From Vulcanimicrobiota bacterium (GTDB taxonomy: Bacteria; Pseudomonadota; Gammaproteobacteria; Xanthomonadales; Rhodanobacteraceae): DNA of 64,000 bases. Below the pieces are notes generated by a model. It worked only from the letters and a program-made list of their open reading frames with translations, searched no databases and was not told the origin of the DNA. Below are positions 1-9,235 of the stretch, one piece after another. The first letter of the stretch is position 1. Every line of letters starts with the position of its first letter. Both the position numbers and the translations under genes were made by a program. The DNA lies in the NCBI GenBank assembly GCA_903970555.1, contig CAJCJD010000246.1, positions 62,001 through 126,000 on the forward strand. Reading direction: 5' to 3'.

Positions 1-2774
1 TACGCGGCCTGCCTGAGGTCGGCACCATGTTGAACGGCGAAGTGTTCATCACGGCCGATCAGATCGACTCGCAGCAGCCCGACTTCACCATGTTGCCGTC
101 CACGCTGTTTCACGGCGTGGACGTGGTGAAGTCCTCGACCGCCAACGAGACCGACGCTGGTATCAGCGGTGCCGTCGACCTGCACACCTATCGCCCATGG
201 GACCTTCCCAGCGGATTTACTTACAGCTATTCAACCGATGCAGAGCGTGGCTCCACCACCAATCATTTGGGGCCCGAGGCCAACGGACTGGTTTCGTACA
301 ACGATAGCGGCCGCTGGGGTTTGCTGATCGCCGCCGATTACTCCAACACCACGCGCTTCAACTCGTCGGAAGGTCTCGATCAATACGGCGTGGTGCTCAA
401 TGGCGAGAACGCCGCCAGCGCAGGTGGCTACAACGGCTTTCTGACGCCGTGGAACGGCGCGCCCATTCCATCGAAGATCGTTCAAAACGCCGACGGCAGC
501 GTGGACGTCAATGGCGACGGCAAGTCCAACGGCGTATTCATGGGTAGCCAGGACATCAACATCAATGACATTACGACGCAACGCAAACGCAAGTCCGGCA
601 ATGCGTCGTTTCAGATGGATCTCGGCAACGGGCTGAGTCTGACCAGCGACTACTTCTACTCGCAACAACGCGAGTACGACCTTAATGACGGCATTCAGTT
701 CAACTCCACCAACTGGCAGGGCGCAACCTACGTGCCGCTGCAATCGCGCAATACTGGAAGCCCTGCCCTGGGCTCCTATGGCACGCCGGAGCCCGGTTGG
801 CAGGGCTCGCAGATCTACACCACGCAGGTGTATGAGAAGTGGCCCGGCGACGTGGAGTCGTACTCGCAGATCATCCAGAAAAGCTCCAATGCGAAGAACT
901 TCAATCTTCAGTTGGATTACGACGACGGCGGACCTTTCACGGCGAGCGTACGTGGCATCCGCGACACCGCGTTCCAGTCGAATGTAGAAACCGACATCAA
1001 CGTTTCCGACTCCGACGGCGCACTGTGGCCCAACGTGTTGATGCCCGGCGCGAATGTACCGCCCGGTACGTTCGTCTACCCGGCACAGCTGGGTGGTGAC
1101 CGCGTATTCAACGCGAATGGCATTCCGCAGAACACGGTGCCGATCATCGCGAACTTCGGGGGACGTTACATCACCGTCAACATGCCACCGTCGTTGGCGG
1201 CCGATTTCGCCAACCCCAACGCGTGGACGATGAAGACGCTGGAATCTTCCGGCGACTACGACCGTCAAGTGGCGTTGAACGCATTGCGCTTCGACGGGAA
1301 ATACGATTTCCAGGACGGTTTCAAGCTCGAATTCGGTGTGCGCAACAGCATCCGCAACGCCAACAACTACGGTTGGACGCTGGAAACACCCGTCTATGCA
1401 GGCATCGGTGCCAGCGATCCGAACGGATGCCTGGTGCGTTATGTGGGTGCCGACGTGGTGTTGAATAGCGGCTCGTGTACCGCGGGCAACTCAGAGGGTT
1501 ACTTCCGCGCCGGACCGCTGTCGGCGATATCGATGCCCAATACGGCTACACCGCTGTCGAGCAACTTCAAGGAGTACAACAACCTGCTTGGTTCGGGCAT
1601 CAATTTCTGGGCGGTCAACCCTAACGCGATGGTCAATCCCATTTCGTATTGGAAATCGCTCTACCCTGATACCACCGAAGTCGCTGAACCGGGAACGAGT
1701 TGGGACGTGCAGCTGAAAGAGTTGACGGGCTATTTGCAGGGCGATTTCGATGGCACTCTCGGCGACATGCCATACAGCGGCAACATCGGCGTTCGCATGA
1801 TCCACACCAATCTAAACGTTACCCAGTTTTTGAGTGGCGCGCCCGGTGCGTACGGTGACGAACCCGTCGAAACAGGCACGGCCGTCACCAAGCGCAGTTA
1901 TCAAGACGTGTTGCCGTCGGCCAACTTCTCGCTGGATATCTTCGATAACCTGAAGTTTCGATTGGCGGCATCCAAGAACATGATGCCACTGGACCTCAGC
2001 GCGTGGGGCGGCGGCTTGCAGTTGAATTATTCGCTTGCCGAAACGCCGCAGGGGCCGATCTTCCGCGTCGCCGATGGCACGTCGACCGGCAACCCGAACC
2101 TCAATCCGTGGCGCTCTACCAACTATGGCGCATCGCTGGAGTACTACATCAACCCCACCAGCATGCTCAGCCTCGCGCTGTTCCGCATCAACGTGGAAAG
2201 CTTCATCAAGAACGGCAGCGTGACCAATTGCACGCTGCCCGACGAGGACGGTGTGGTTCGCGATCATTGCATCGTGATCACCGAACCCGTGCAGGGCACT
2301 GGCAACAGCATTCAGGGCGCGGAGTTCGATTACCGCCAAGGCTTCACCTTCCTGCCAAGCTTCCTGTCCAAGACCGGCATGGAAATAAACGCCACGTATG
2401 CACCCAGCAATTCGGGCGAAAAGGATTTGGCTGGCAACAAGATTCCCTTCCAAGACAACTCCACCGAATCGGGCAACTTCATCCTGTGGTATCAGGATGA
2501 TCACTTCCAGGCCCGCCTTGCGTACAACTATCGTTCGAAGCGCGCGGTGATGGATAGTGTGGGCGGCATCACGGGGATGGAGATGTACGAAGCGCCGCAG
2601 AAGTATCTCGATGCGTCGGTCTCCTACAAGTTCAACAAATACGTCGAAGTGTTCCTGGATGGCACCAACCTCACCAACGAGTATCAGCATTACTACCTCG
2701 TGTGGCCCGATCAGCCTGCGCACTCGACGTTCTCCGAGCGCATGTTTATGTTGGGCGTACGTGGTCAGTGGTAA
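1..2774 (+). CDS. TonB-dependent receptor, 5'-truncated by window edge
   Basis: Outer-membrane receptor that uses TonB-ExbBD energy to import ligands, here probably oligosaccharides given the neighbours. The reading frame is open to the left edge, so the ATG at 27 is not the start: the codons before it give an RGLPEVGT stretch that continues into the plug domain. The plug signature follows (FTMLPSTLFHGVDVVKSSTA, then a GISGAVDLHTYRP segment). The remainder is a long beta-barrel rich in aromatic and Asn/Gly residues, ending in a TonB-receptor-like strand (ERMFMLGVRGQW). About 920 residues are present; the signal peptide, TonB box and first part of the plug lie outside. The GH2 enzyme and LacI regulator downstream suggest a carbohydrate-utilisation locus of the xanthomonad type. 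The family call is secure; the ligand is inferred. Confidence 0.93.
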   Translation, partial: RGLPEVGTMLNGEVFITADQIDSQQPDFTMLPSTLFHGVDVVKSSTANETDAGISGAVDLHTYRPWDLPSGFTYSYSTDAERGSTTNHLGPEANGLVSYNDSGRWGLLIAADYSNTTRFNSSEGLDQYGVVLNGENAASAGGYNGFLTPWNGAPIPSKIVQNADGSVDVNGDGKSNGVFMGSQDININDITTQRKRKSGNASFQMDLGNGLSLTSDYFYSQQREYDLNDGIQFNSTNWQGATYVPLQSRNTGSPALGSYGTPEPGWQGSQIYTTQVYEKWPGDVESYSQIIQKSSNAKNFNLQLDYDDGGPFTASVRGIRDTAFQSNVETDINVSDSDGALWPNVLMPGANVPPGTFVYPAQLGGDRVFNANGIPQNTVPIIANFGGRYITVNMPPSLAADFANPNAWTMKTLESSGDYDRQVALNALRFDGKYDFQDGFKLEFGVRNSIRNANNYGWTLETPVYAGIGASDPNGCLVRYVGADVVLNSGSCTAGNSEGYFRAGPLSAISMPNTATPLSSNFKEYNNLLGSGINFWAVNPNAMVNPISYWKSLYPDTTEVAEPGTSWDVQLKELTGYLQGDFDGTLGDMPYSGNIGVRMIHTNLNVTQFLSGAPGAYGDEPVETGTAVTKRSYQDVLPSANFSLDIFDNLKFRLAASKNMMPLDLSAWGGGLQLNYSLAETPQGPIFRVADGTSTGNPNLNPWRSTNYGASLEYYINPTSMLSLALFRINVESFIKNGSVTNCTLPDEDGVVRDHCIVITEPVQGTGNSIQGAEFDYRQGFTFLPSFLSKTGMEINATYAPSNSGEKDLAGNKIPFQDNSTESGNFILWYQDDHFQARLAYNYRSKRAVMDSVGGITGMEMYEAPQKYLDASVSYKFNKYVEVFLDGTNLTNEYQHYYLVWPDQPAHSTFSERMFMLGVRGQW

Positions 2775-2805
2775 TCGGATTGCCTTCTGGGAATCTTGCA
2801 TAGCA

Positions 2806-2893
2806 CGTCATCCCGGCGAACGCCGGGATCCAGTGTCTTGCGCTTCCATGCGTTAAAGACGCTGGGCCCCGGCTTTCGCCGGGGCGACGATGA
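2806..2893. repeat. REP-like inverted palindrome pair (BIME-like)
   Basis: Two GC-rich palindromes in opposite orientation: CCCGGCG-AA-CGCCGGG at 2812-2827 and CCCCGGC-TTTC-GCCGGGG at 2867-2884, flanked by cgtcat and cgacga. This is the layout of REP doublets found between genes in many gammaproteobacteria. A single related palindrome lies at 26438-26457. It sits just after the receptor stop codon and may also limit read-through or protect the mRNA 3' end. Confidence 0.75.
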
Positions 2894-2967
2894 AGTACGG
2901 GGCAACAAGATCGTTTTCCGGGGTGGCTCCATCGCGCCCCTTCGCAACCCATCACGACTAGGCAAGC

Positions 2968-4356
2968 ATGCAGGATTCCAACGTGCCCCAGAACGTTCGC
3001 GATAACGCCTTCCATCGTTCCATCGGCCTGTTCTCGGGAACCGCAATCAACATGACCCAGATGTGCGGCATCGGGCCGTTCATCACCATCCCCATCATGG
3101 TCGCGGCGATGGGTGGTCCGCAGGCCGTCATCGGTTGGATAGCCGGCGCCATCCTGGCCATGGCCGACGGCCTGGTGTGGGCCGAACTCGGTGCGGCCAT
3201 GCCGGGTTCCGGCGGAACGTATGTCTATCTGCGCGAAGCATTCCAGTACCGCACCGGCAAACTGATGCCATTCCTTTTCATCTGGACGATGTTGCTGGCG
3301 ATTCCCTTGCTGATGTCCACGGGCATCATCGGCATGGTGGAGTATCTGGGGTTCTTCTTTCCAAACTTGGGTTGGTGGTCGGTGCATGTCATCGGCTTGG
3401 CGGCGACTGCCATCGTTACGTGGCTGCTGTACCGTCGCATCGAATCGGTTCGCGCGATCACGATCGCGTTGTGGGTGATCATGCTGGTCTCCGTCGTCGG
3501 CGTGACGGCGGCAGGCTTCTCACACTTCCACTCAAGCTTCGCCTTCACCTATCCGCCCGGCGTATTTGGCAGCCACTTTTTCATGGGGCTTGGCGCCGGG
3601 TTGATCATCGGCATTTACGATTATCTAGGCTATAACACGACCGCCTACATCGGCGATGAGTTGCGCAATCCGGGGCGCACGATGCCCGGCACCATCATCG
3701 TCTCGGTGATCGCAATGATGTTTGTCTATCTCCTGCTCAACATAAGTGTGCTTGGCGTGGCGCCGTGGCAGGACATTGCCCAGTCCAAGTCGGTGGCTTC
3801 GCTGGTGGTGGAGCGTAGTTGGGGACATCTGGCCGCTGCCGTCATGACCGTGCTCATCATTGTGACTGCGTTCGCCTCGGTGTTCACCGGCCTGCTGGGT
3901 GGCTCGCGCGTGCCCTTTCAGGCATCGCACGACAAGGTGTTCCTATCCGTGTTCGGACGCTTGCATGCGAAGCACGGCTTCCCGCACGTGGCGTTGCTCA
4001 CGATGGGTGTGGTGACCGCCATTGGCACGTTCTTCGATTTGACTGAAGTCATCAACATGCTGCTGGCCGCGACCATCATCGTGCAGTCCATCGCGCAGGT
4101 CGCCGCACTGGTCGTGCTGCGCAAACGTCAACCCAACCTTGATCGCCCGCACAAGCAATGGCTTTACCCCGTGCCGTGCGTGATCGCGTTGTTGGGCTGG
4201 ATCTATGTGTATGTGTCTGCCTCCACGTTGTCGCTAATCCTGTCCAGCATATGGATCGTCGCCGGCCTCGTGGTATTTGCGGTCTGGGCCAAACTCAATC
4301 AATCGTGGCCGTTCGCGCCCGTTGAAATACACGAAACCTATCTTGAGAAACACTGA
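2968..4356 (+). CDS. APC-family amino acid/polyamine permease
   Basis: Inner-membrane secondary transporter of the amino acid-polyamine-organocation superfamily, 462 residues, the usual length. About twelve hydrophobic segments are visible. TM1 carries the unwound-helix pattern typical of APC carriers (MTQMCGIGPFITIPIM, about residues 31-46), and the motif GSGGTYVYLREAF follows the second helix. The start is the ATG at 2968, with only a weak ribosome site. It lies between the TonB receptor and a GH2 glycosidase and ends 4 nt before the latter starts, so the two are probably co-transcribed. An APC carrier rather than a sugar transporter is odd for a glycan locus. The substrate could be an amino acid, an amine or an amino sugar and cannot be read from sequence. 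Confidence 0.9.
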   Translation: MQDSNVPQNVRDNAFHRSIGLFSGTAINMTQMCGIGPFITIPIMVAAMGGPQAVIGWIAGAILAMADGLVWAELGAAMPGSGGTYVYLREAFQYRTGKLMPFLFIWTMLLAIPLLMSTGIIGMVEYLGFFFPNLGWWSVHVIGLAATAIVTWLLYRRIESVRAITIALWVIMLVSVVGVTAAGFSHFHSSFAFTYPPGVFGSHFFMGLGAGLIIGIYDYLGYNTTAYIGDELRNPGRTMPGTIIVSVIAMMFVYLLLNISVLGVAPWQDIAQSKSVASLVVERSWGHLAAAVMTVLIIVTAFASVFTGLLGGSRVPFQASHDKVFLSVFGRLHAKHGFPHVALLTMGVVTAIGTFFDLTEVINMLLAATIIVQSIAQVAALVVLRKRQPNLDRPHKQWLYPVPCVIALLGWIYVYVSASTLSLILSSIWIVAGLVVFAVWAKLNQSWPFAPVEIHETYLEKH

Positions 4357-4360
4357 CGCC

Positions 4361-7072
4361 ATGCAAACTCCAGCCAAGCACGCACTTTGGATGATGGCCG
4401 CGTTAGCTGTATTAGCGTCGCCGCCTGCTCACGCCCAAACGACCTACGCACCCACTCAGGTAAACGTCGACGCCGGCTCGGTCACCGCCATTGGTCATTG
4501 GCAGATTCAAGACAGCGCTAAAGCGCAGCAAGATGGCGCTGAAATTTCCTCGACGGGTTTCTCGACTGAGGACTGGTATCCGGTCAGTGGCCGAGCAACC
4601 GTGATGGCGGGGTTGTTGGAAAACGGCACGTACAAGAACGACGTGTTCTACAGCGACAATCTGCGTGCCGTGCAGGTGCCAGACTCCAGCGGCAATCTTT
4701 TCGTGACGTCTTGGTGGTATCGCGCCGAATTCATGCTGTCGAAGGACTTGTCCGGACGGCATACGCTGCTGCGTACGAACGGCATGATCGCGAGCGCCGA
4801 CGTGTGGATCAACGGGCACCAGGTCGCCGACCATGCTGAGGTCGCCGGCGCCTATCCCGTGCATGCGTTCGACGTGACGCGCTGGGTGCACGCGGGCGCC
4901 AACGTTCTCGCCATGCGCGTGCATCCGGCCGATCCAAGAAAGAGTTTGTCCATGGGATGGGTGGATTGGAACCCCACGCCTCCGGATAACAACATGGGAC
5001 CATGGCGCGGCGTGGAGATCGTGCAGACTGGACCGGTCGAATTGAGCTTCCCTCATGTTCTTTCGACGCTGCCTCTGCCCGATCTCTCCCGCGCCACACT
5101 TACCGTGAAGGTAGACGCGAAGAACCTTGATACGGTCGCGCATGATGCGACGATCACCGGCACAGTAGCCGGCGTTCCCCTGCAACAAACCGTGCACCTC
5201 GCGCCCGGAGAAACGCGGATCGTATCGTTCTCGCCCAGCACAACACCGGGCCTCGCACTGGATCATCCAAAGATTTGGTGGCCCGTTGGCATGGGCGAAC
5301 ATCCGCTGTACCAACTCGCGATGACCGCTGCGGTCGATGGCGCAACGTCCGACAAGGCCACGGCGACGTTCGGCATACGCAACGTCAGTTCGAGTCTGAC
5401 GAAACAGGGTTATCGCCAGTTCTTCATCAATGGGAAACCCGTGCTGATCCGCGGCGGCGGCTGGGCGCCGGACATATTCCTGCGCGACGATCCCGCGCGC
5501 ATGGAATCCGAGTTCAACTATGTTCTCAACCTCGGCCTTAACGCTATCCGCAGCGAAGGCAAGTTGGAGAATCAGCGTTTCTACGACCTCGCCGACCGCG
5601 ACGGCATTTTGATACTGGCAGGCTGGGAATGCTGCGACAAATGGGAGTCGGCCGCCAAGACCGGCGGCGCGCCCTGGACCGCAGCCGACATGAAAGTGGC
5701 CGAAGATTCCATGGCCAGCGAAGCGCGCCTGCTGCGCAACCATCCATCTGTGATCGGCTTCCTGATCGGCAGCGATAACCCACCTCCGCCGCCCATCGCG
5801 AAGATGTATGTCGACACGTTGCGCGCAGCTGACTGGTCATTGCCGATCATCTCGGCGGCTGTCGCAAAAGGCACAGCGGAAGCCGGGCCTTCCGGCCTGA
5901 AGATGGACGGTCCTTACGACTGGATACCGCCGTCGTACTGGTATGCCGACAAGTTGGGCGGTGCATTCGGCTTCGATTCGGAAGTCAGCGCAGGCGCGGA
6001 TATTCCACGCTTGGAAGATGTGCGGCGCATGCTGTCGCCGCAGGAGCAGGAAGCATTGTGGAAATACCCGGAGGCAAGGCAATACCACGCGTCTGCGGAC
6101 TGGTCGACCTTCGCCGTGTTGACGCCGTTCGACAAGGCGCTAGCCGCTCGCTACGGCGCACCCACGAATCTTGCCGATTATGTCGCCAAGGCCCAGCTCG
6201 ACAACTACGACAACGTCCGCGCACAGTTCGAAGCGTTCAACGCGCACATGGATGCCGATAAGCCAGCAACCGGCGTGATCTACTGGATGCTCAACAATGC
6301 GTGGCCTTCGTTGCACTGGCATCTGTACGACTACTTCATGAATCCTGCGGGCGCTTATTTCGGCGCCAAGAAAGCCAACGAGTTGGTGCACATCCAGTAT
6401 TCGTATGACTCAAAAAGTATCGTGCTGGTAAACCACGCGCTTGACGATGTCCATGACCTGCAAGCGAACATCCGTGTGCGCAATCTGGACGGTAGCGTGC
6501 GTTACGAGAAGCACCTGCAGAACATCGACCTTGCGGGCAACCACACGCGGTCATTGGCAACACTGCCGACCATCGCCGGCCTTTCGTCCGCGTACTTCAT
6601 AGAACTTGAACTCGCCTCTTCCGACGGCAAGCCCGTCAGCCGGAACGTCTACTGGCTATCCACACGCGCGGACGTGCTCGACTGGGCGAATTCGAACTGG
6701 TATCTCACCCCGCTTACGCAATACGCAGACCTAACCGCGCTGCGATCCTTGCCGCCCGCGACAAGCGTGGTCCACGCAACGACACGACGTGAGGGAAACG
6801 ATGACATCACCATAGTCACGCTGTCCGTGCCCGCATCGTCCAAGGCCGTGGCGCTGTTCCAGCACGTATCGATCAGGCGTGGCGCTCACGGCAACCTTGC
6901 GCTGCCCATACTGTGGAATGACAATGACGTCACGCTTTGGCCCGGTGAGTCGATGGTTCTGACCGCGCGATACGCATCGCAGGGAACGGCCGCACCCGTC
7001 GTCGAAGTGAGTGGTTGGAACGTTCCGACCCAAAGCGTGCCGGCTGTCACCATGCAGGGAACAGATCATTGA
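4361..7072 (+). CDS. Secreted GH2 exo-beta-D-glucosaminidase-like glycosidase
   Basis: Retaining glycoside hydrolase of family 2, 903 residues. The start at 4361 gives a clean signal peptide (MQTPAKHALWMMAALAVLAS, then PPAHAQ); the open frame runs further upstream but overlaps the permease. The order is a jelly-roll sugar-binding domain (about 30-220), an Ig-like sandwich (about 230-350), a TIM barrel from the RGGGWAPDIFLRDD motif (about 365-680), then C-terminal beta domains. In the exo-beta-D-glucosaminidase (CsxA) subgroup the acid/base is Asp in an SD motif rather than Glu. That arrangement is seen here: IGSD gives D472 and FGFDSE gives E541 as predicted nucleophile. A beta-mannosidase-like activity is an alternative. 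The LacI gene starts 16 nt after it. Confidence 0.88.
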   Translation: MQTPAKHALWMMAALAVLASPPAHAQTTYAPTQVNVDAGSVTAIGHWQIQDSAKAQQDGAEISSTGFSTEDWYPVSGRATVMAGLLENGTYKNDVFYSDNLRAVQVPDSSGNLFVTSWWYRAEFMLSKDLSGRHTLLRTNGMIASADVWINGHQVADHAEVAGAYPVHAFDVTRWVHAGANVLAMRVHPADPRKSLSMGWVDWNPTPPDNNMGPWRGVEIVQTGPVELSFPHVLSTLPLPDLSRATLTVKVDAKNLDTVAHDATITGTVAGVPLQQTVHLAPGETRIVSFSPSTTPGLALDHPKIWWPVGMGEHPLYQLAMTAAVDGATSDKATATFGIRNVSSSLTKQGYRQFFINGKPVLIRGGGWAPDIFLRDDPARMESEFNYVLNLGLNAIRSEGKLENQRFYDLADRDGILILAGWECCDKWESAAKTGGAPWTAADMKVAEDSMASEARLLRNHPSVIGFLIGSDNPPPPPIAKMYVDTLRAADWSLPIISAAVAKGTAEAGPSGLKMDGPYDWIPPSYWYADKLGGAFGFDSEVSAGADIPRLEDVRRMLSPQEQEALWKYPEARQYHASADWSTFAVLTPFDKALAARYGAPTNLADYVAKAQLDNYDNVRAQFEAFNAHMDADKPATGVIYWMLNNAWPSLHWHLYDYFMNPAGAYFGAKKANELVHIQYSYDSKSIVLVNHALDDVHDLQANIRVRNLDGSVRYEKHLQNIDLAGNHTRSLATLPTIAGLSSAYFIELELASSDGKPVSRNVYWLSTRADVLDWANSNWYLTPLTQYADLTALRSLPPATSVVHATTRREGNDDITIVTLSVPASSKAVALFQHVSIRRGAHGNLALPILWNDNDVTLWPGESMVLTARYASQGTAAPVVEVSGWNVPTQSVPAVTMQGTDH

Positions 7073-7088
7073 AGACGCAAAGGCTTCC

Positions 7089-8096
7089 ATGTCACGCGTG
7101 ACCATCAACGATGTAGCCCGGGCGTCGGACACCTCGAAGAAGACCGTATCGCGCGTGCTAAACAACGAACCGAACGTGCGCGACTCGGTGCGCGAGCGCG
7201 TGCTTTCGGCTGTGGCAGAACTCAACTACCGGCCGCTCACTTCGGCGCGCAGCCTCGCGACAAATCGGTCCTTCATGATCGGGCTGCTCTACGACAACTT
7301 GTCGCCGAGCTACATCATGGAAGTCCAGGCGGGCGTGCTGGAAGCGTGCGAGGCGCAGCAATACAGCATGATGGTGCAGCCGTTGGTGTCGACGGCGCCG
7401 GACTTTGTCGAACGCGTCGAGAGCATTCTCTGGCGGCACCGGCCCGATGGACTGATCCTTACGCCTCCCATCACCGACCACCCGGAACTGCTAAAACATC
7501 TGCGCAAGAGCGATCTTCCGTTTGCCTCGATCGCTCCGCGCCAACCCAAGGGCTGCATCGGCGTGATGCTACGCGAGCGCGAAGCGGCTGCGGCCATGGT
7601 GGAGCACCTTGCATCGCTGGGCCATCGTCGCATCGCCCACATCCTGGGCGACCCCAAGCATGGCGCAGGTATCTGGCGCCTCGCCGGTTACCGCGATGGC
7701 TTGAAGCGTGTGGGGTTGGAAGAAGACCCCGCGTATATGGTGCAGGGGCGTTTTTCTTTCGAGTCGGGTGTGGAAGCCGCACGCCGGTTGCTCGCACTAA
7801 AGCAACGGCCAACCGCCATTTTCGCGGCCGACGATGACATGGCCGTCGGCGCGATCTGGGCTGCGGCAGAGGCTGGCGTGTCGGTTCCCGGCGACATGTC
7901 CATTTGCGGCTTCGACGACACCACCATCGCGACGCAAGTGTGGCCATTGCTGACCACCGTCCACCAGCCCGTGCGCGAAATGGGTAAGCGCGCCACCGAA
8001 GAGTTACTGCTACGCGTGCTGGGCAAAGGCGAAGCCAGCATGGTCGAAGTCGGCTACGAAATGCGTATGCGCGCATCGACGGCACCCGCGCCTTGA
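7089..8096 (+). CDS. LacI-family transcriptional regulator
   Basis: Sugar-responsive DNA-binding repressor or activator of 335 residues. The start at 7089 (MSRVTINDVARASDTSKKTV) places the LacI helix-turn-helix at the extreme N terminus as in the family; the longer frame from 7011 overlaps the GH2 gene and is not needed. The hinge helix region (RPLTSARSLATNRS) and a periplasmic-binding-protein-like effector domain follow, with the motif SICGFDDTTIATQVWPLLTT near the end. It lies 16 nt after the GH2 gene and probably controls the receptor/permease/glycosidase genes in response to a released sugar. Its operator is probably upstream of the receptor, outside the window. Confidence 0.93.
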   Translation: MSRVTINDVARASDTSKKTVSRVLNNEPNVRDSVRERVLSAVAELNYRPLTSARSLATNRSFMIGLLYDNLSPSYIMEVQAGVLEACEAQQYSMMVQPLVSTAPDFVERVESILWRHRPDGLILTPPITDHPELLKHLRKSDLPFASIAPRQPKGCIGVMLREREAAAAMVEHLASLGHRRIAHILGDPKHGAGIWRLAGYRDGLKRVGLEEDPAYMVQGRFSFESGVEAARRLLALKQRPTAIFAADDDMAVGAIWAAAEAGVSVPGDMSICGFDDTTIATQVWPLLTTVHQPVREMGKRATEELLLRVLGKGEASMVEVGYEMRMRASTAPAP

Positions 8097-8144
8097 AACG
8101 TGCGCAATCTGCAACCCACGCCACCGATTGAGAGGATGAATCAC

Positions 8145-8990
8145 ATGCCCACCACGCCAGACGCCAGCAACTCGCCGCGGAAGTTCCATTTCATTTCCGG
8201 GCTACCGCGCGCCGGCACCACACTACTGGCCGCCATCCTCAATCAAAATCCGCGCTTCCGAGCAGGCATGACCAGCCCGCTTGCAGACATCATGGGCGTG
8301 GTGATGTCCGAGGCAAGCAGCAAGAACGATTTTTCGTTCGATGTCTCCGACGAGCAGCGCGTTGCGCTGTTGCGCGGGTTGGTCGAAAACTTCTACTCGG
8401 TCGAGGCTGGCTCCAACGTGGTGTTCGACACTAGTCGCCTGTGGTGCAGCCGGATGCAGTTGCTCAACGTGCTATTTCCTGGCGTGAAGGTGATCGCGTG
8501 TGTGCGCCAGTTGGCATGGGTGCTGGACAGCATGGAGCGATTGGTGCGCAGGCAACCGGTCAGCGTCAGCAAGGTATTCCGCTTCGACACCAACACCACG
8601 GTGTACTCGCGCGTTGAAGCGTTGACGGATCCGCGCGGTATGGTGGGCTTCGCCTACCAGGCTACCAAGGAAGCATTTTACGGCCCGCATGCACAAGATC
8701 ACCTGTTGATGCTGACCTACGAAAGCCTGGTAAGCGATCCGGCCGCGGCCGTGCGCGCGGTTTACCAATTCCTAGACGAGCCTTGGTTCGAACACGACTT
8801 CGACCACATCCAATACAACGCCGACGAGTTCGATGCCCGCGTCGGCATGCCCGGCCTGCATTCTGTTCGGCCGAAAGTAGAGTTGATCGAACGCCAGCCG
8901 ATCCTGCCACGCGAGATCTTTGGACGCTTCGCGAACGAAGCGTTCTGGATGGAGCCCAAGAACAACATCAATCAAGTACGCATCGTGTAA
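8145..8990 (+). CDS. Sulfotransferase family protein
   Basis: Predicted PAPS-dependent sulfotransferase of 281 residues. The 5'-phosphosulfate-binding loop is visible near the N terminus (FISGLPRAGTTLLAAIL), and the 3'-phosphate-binding region is probably ACVRQLAWVLDSMERLVRR with Arg and Ser in place. ATG 8145 is chosen because GAGAGG at 8130-8135 is 9 nt upstream; ATG 8136 and GTG 8100 are in-frame alternatives. There is no signal peptide, so it acts in the cytoplasm. The acceptor is unknown. It is 48 nt after the LacI gene and is the last gene before a strong terminator, so it may belong to the same transcript. Confidence 0.85.
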   Translation: MPTTPDASNSPRKFHFISGLPRAGTTLLAAILNQNPRFRAGMTSPLADIMGVVMSEASSKNDFSFDVSDEQRVALLRGLVENFYSVEAGSNVVFDTSRLWCSRMQLLNVLFPGVKVIACVRQLAWVLDSMERLVRRQPVSVSKVFRFDTNTTVYSRVEALTDPRGMVGFAYQATKEAFYGPHAQDHLLMLTYESLVSDPAAAVRAVYQFLDEPWFEHDFDHIQYNADEFDARVGMPGLHSVRPKVELIERQPILPREIFGRFANEAFWMEPKNNINQVRIV

Positions 8991-9014
8991 AGGCTTGTCA
9001 TCGTCACAAAACAC

Positions 9015-9038
9015 AAAGGCCGCTTGCGCGGCCTTTTT
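9015..9038 (+). terminator. Rho-independent terminator
   Basis: Perfect 9-bp stem AAAGGCCGC / GCGGCCTTT with a 4-nt loop (TTGC), continuing into a T-run, 24 nt after the sulfotransferase stop codon. It ends the glycan locus transcript. Confidence 0.9.
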
Positions 9039-9235
9039 CACGGGCGCCAGGGTATTTTCCGCTGCCCACAAGCAAGAGCCCGACGGACCATACATAATCA
9101 CTGCGACGCGGCGCGGTACATCGCAAATGCAAGGCCGTCACCATGCAATGACCTTCGGCACAGCATGACCAACGTCACTGTGTGTGTCTGTGCGACTACG
9201 GCCAGACTGCGGTCACGTTCGCCAGGGGATCAGCC

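Noticed and set aside
231-1268. 345-codon minus-strand frame opposite the TonB receptor
   Set aside because: Antisense shadow of a high-GC coding region; Arg/Val/His-rich product without a domain.
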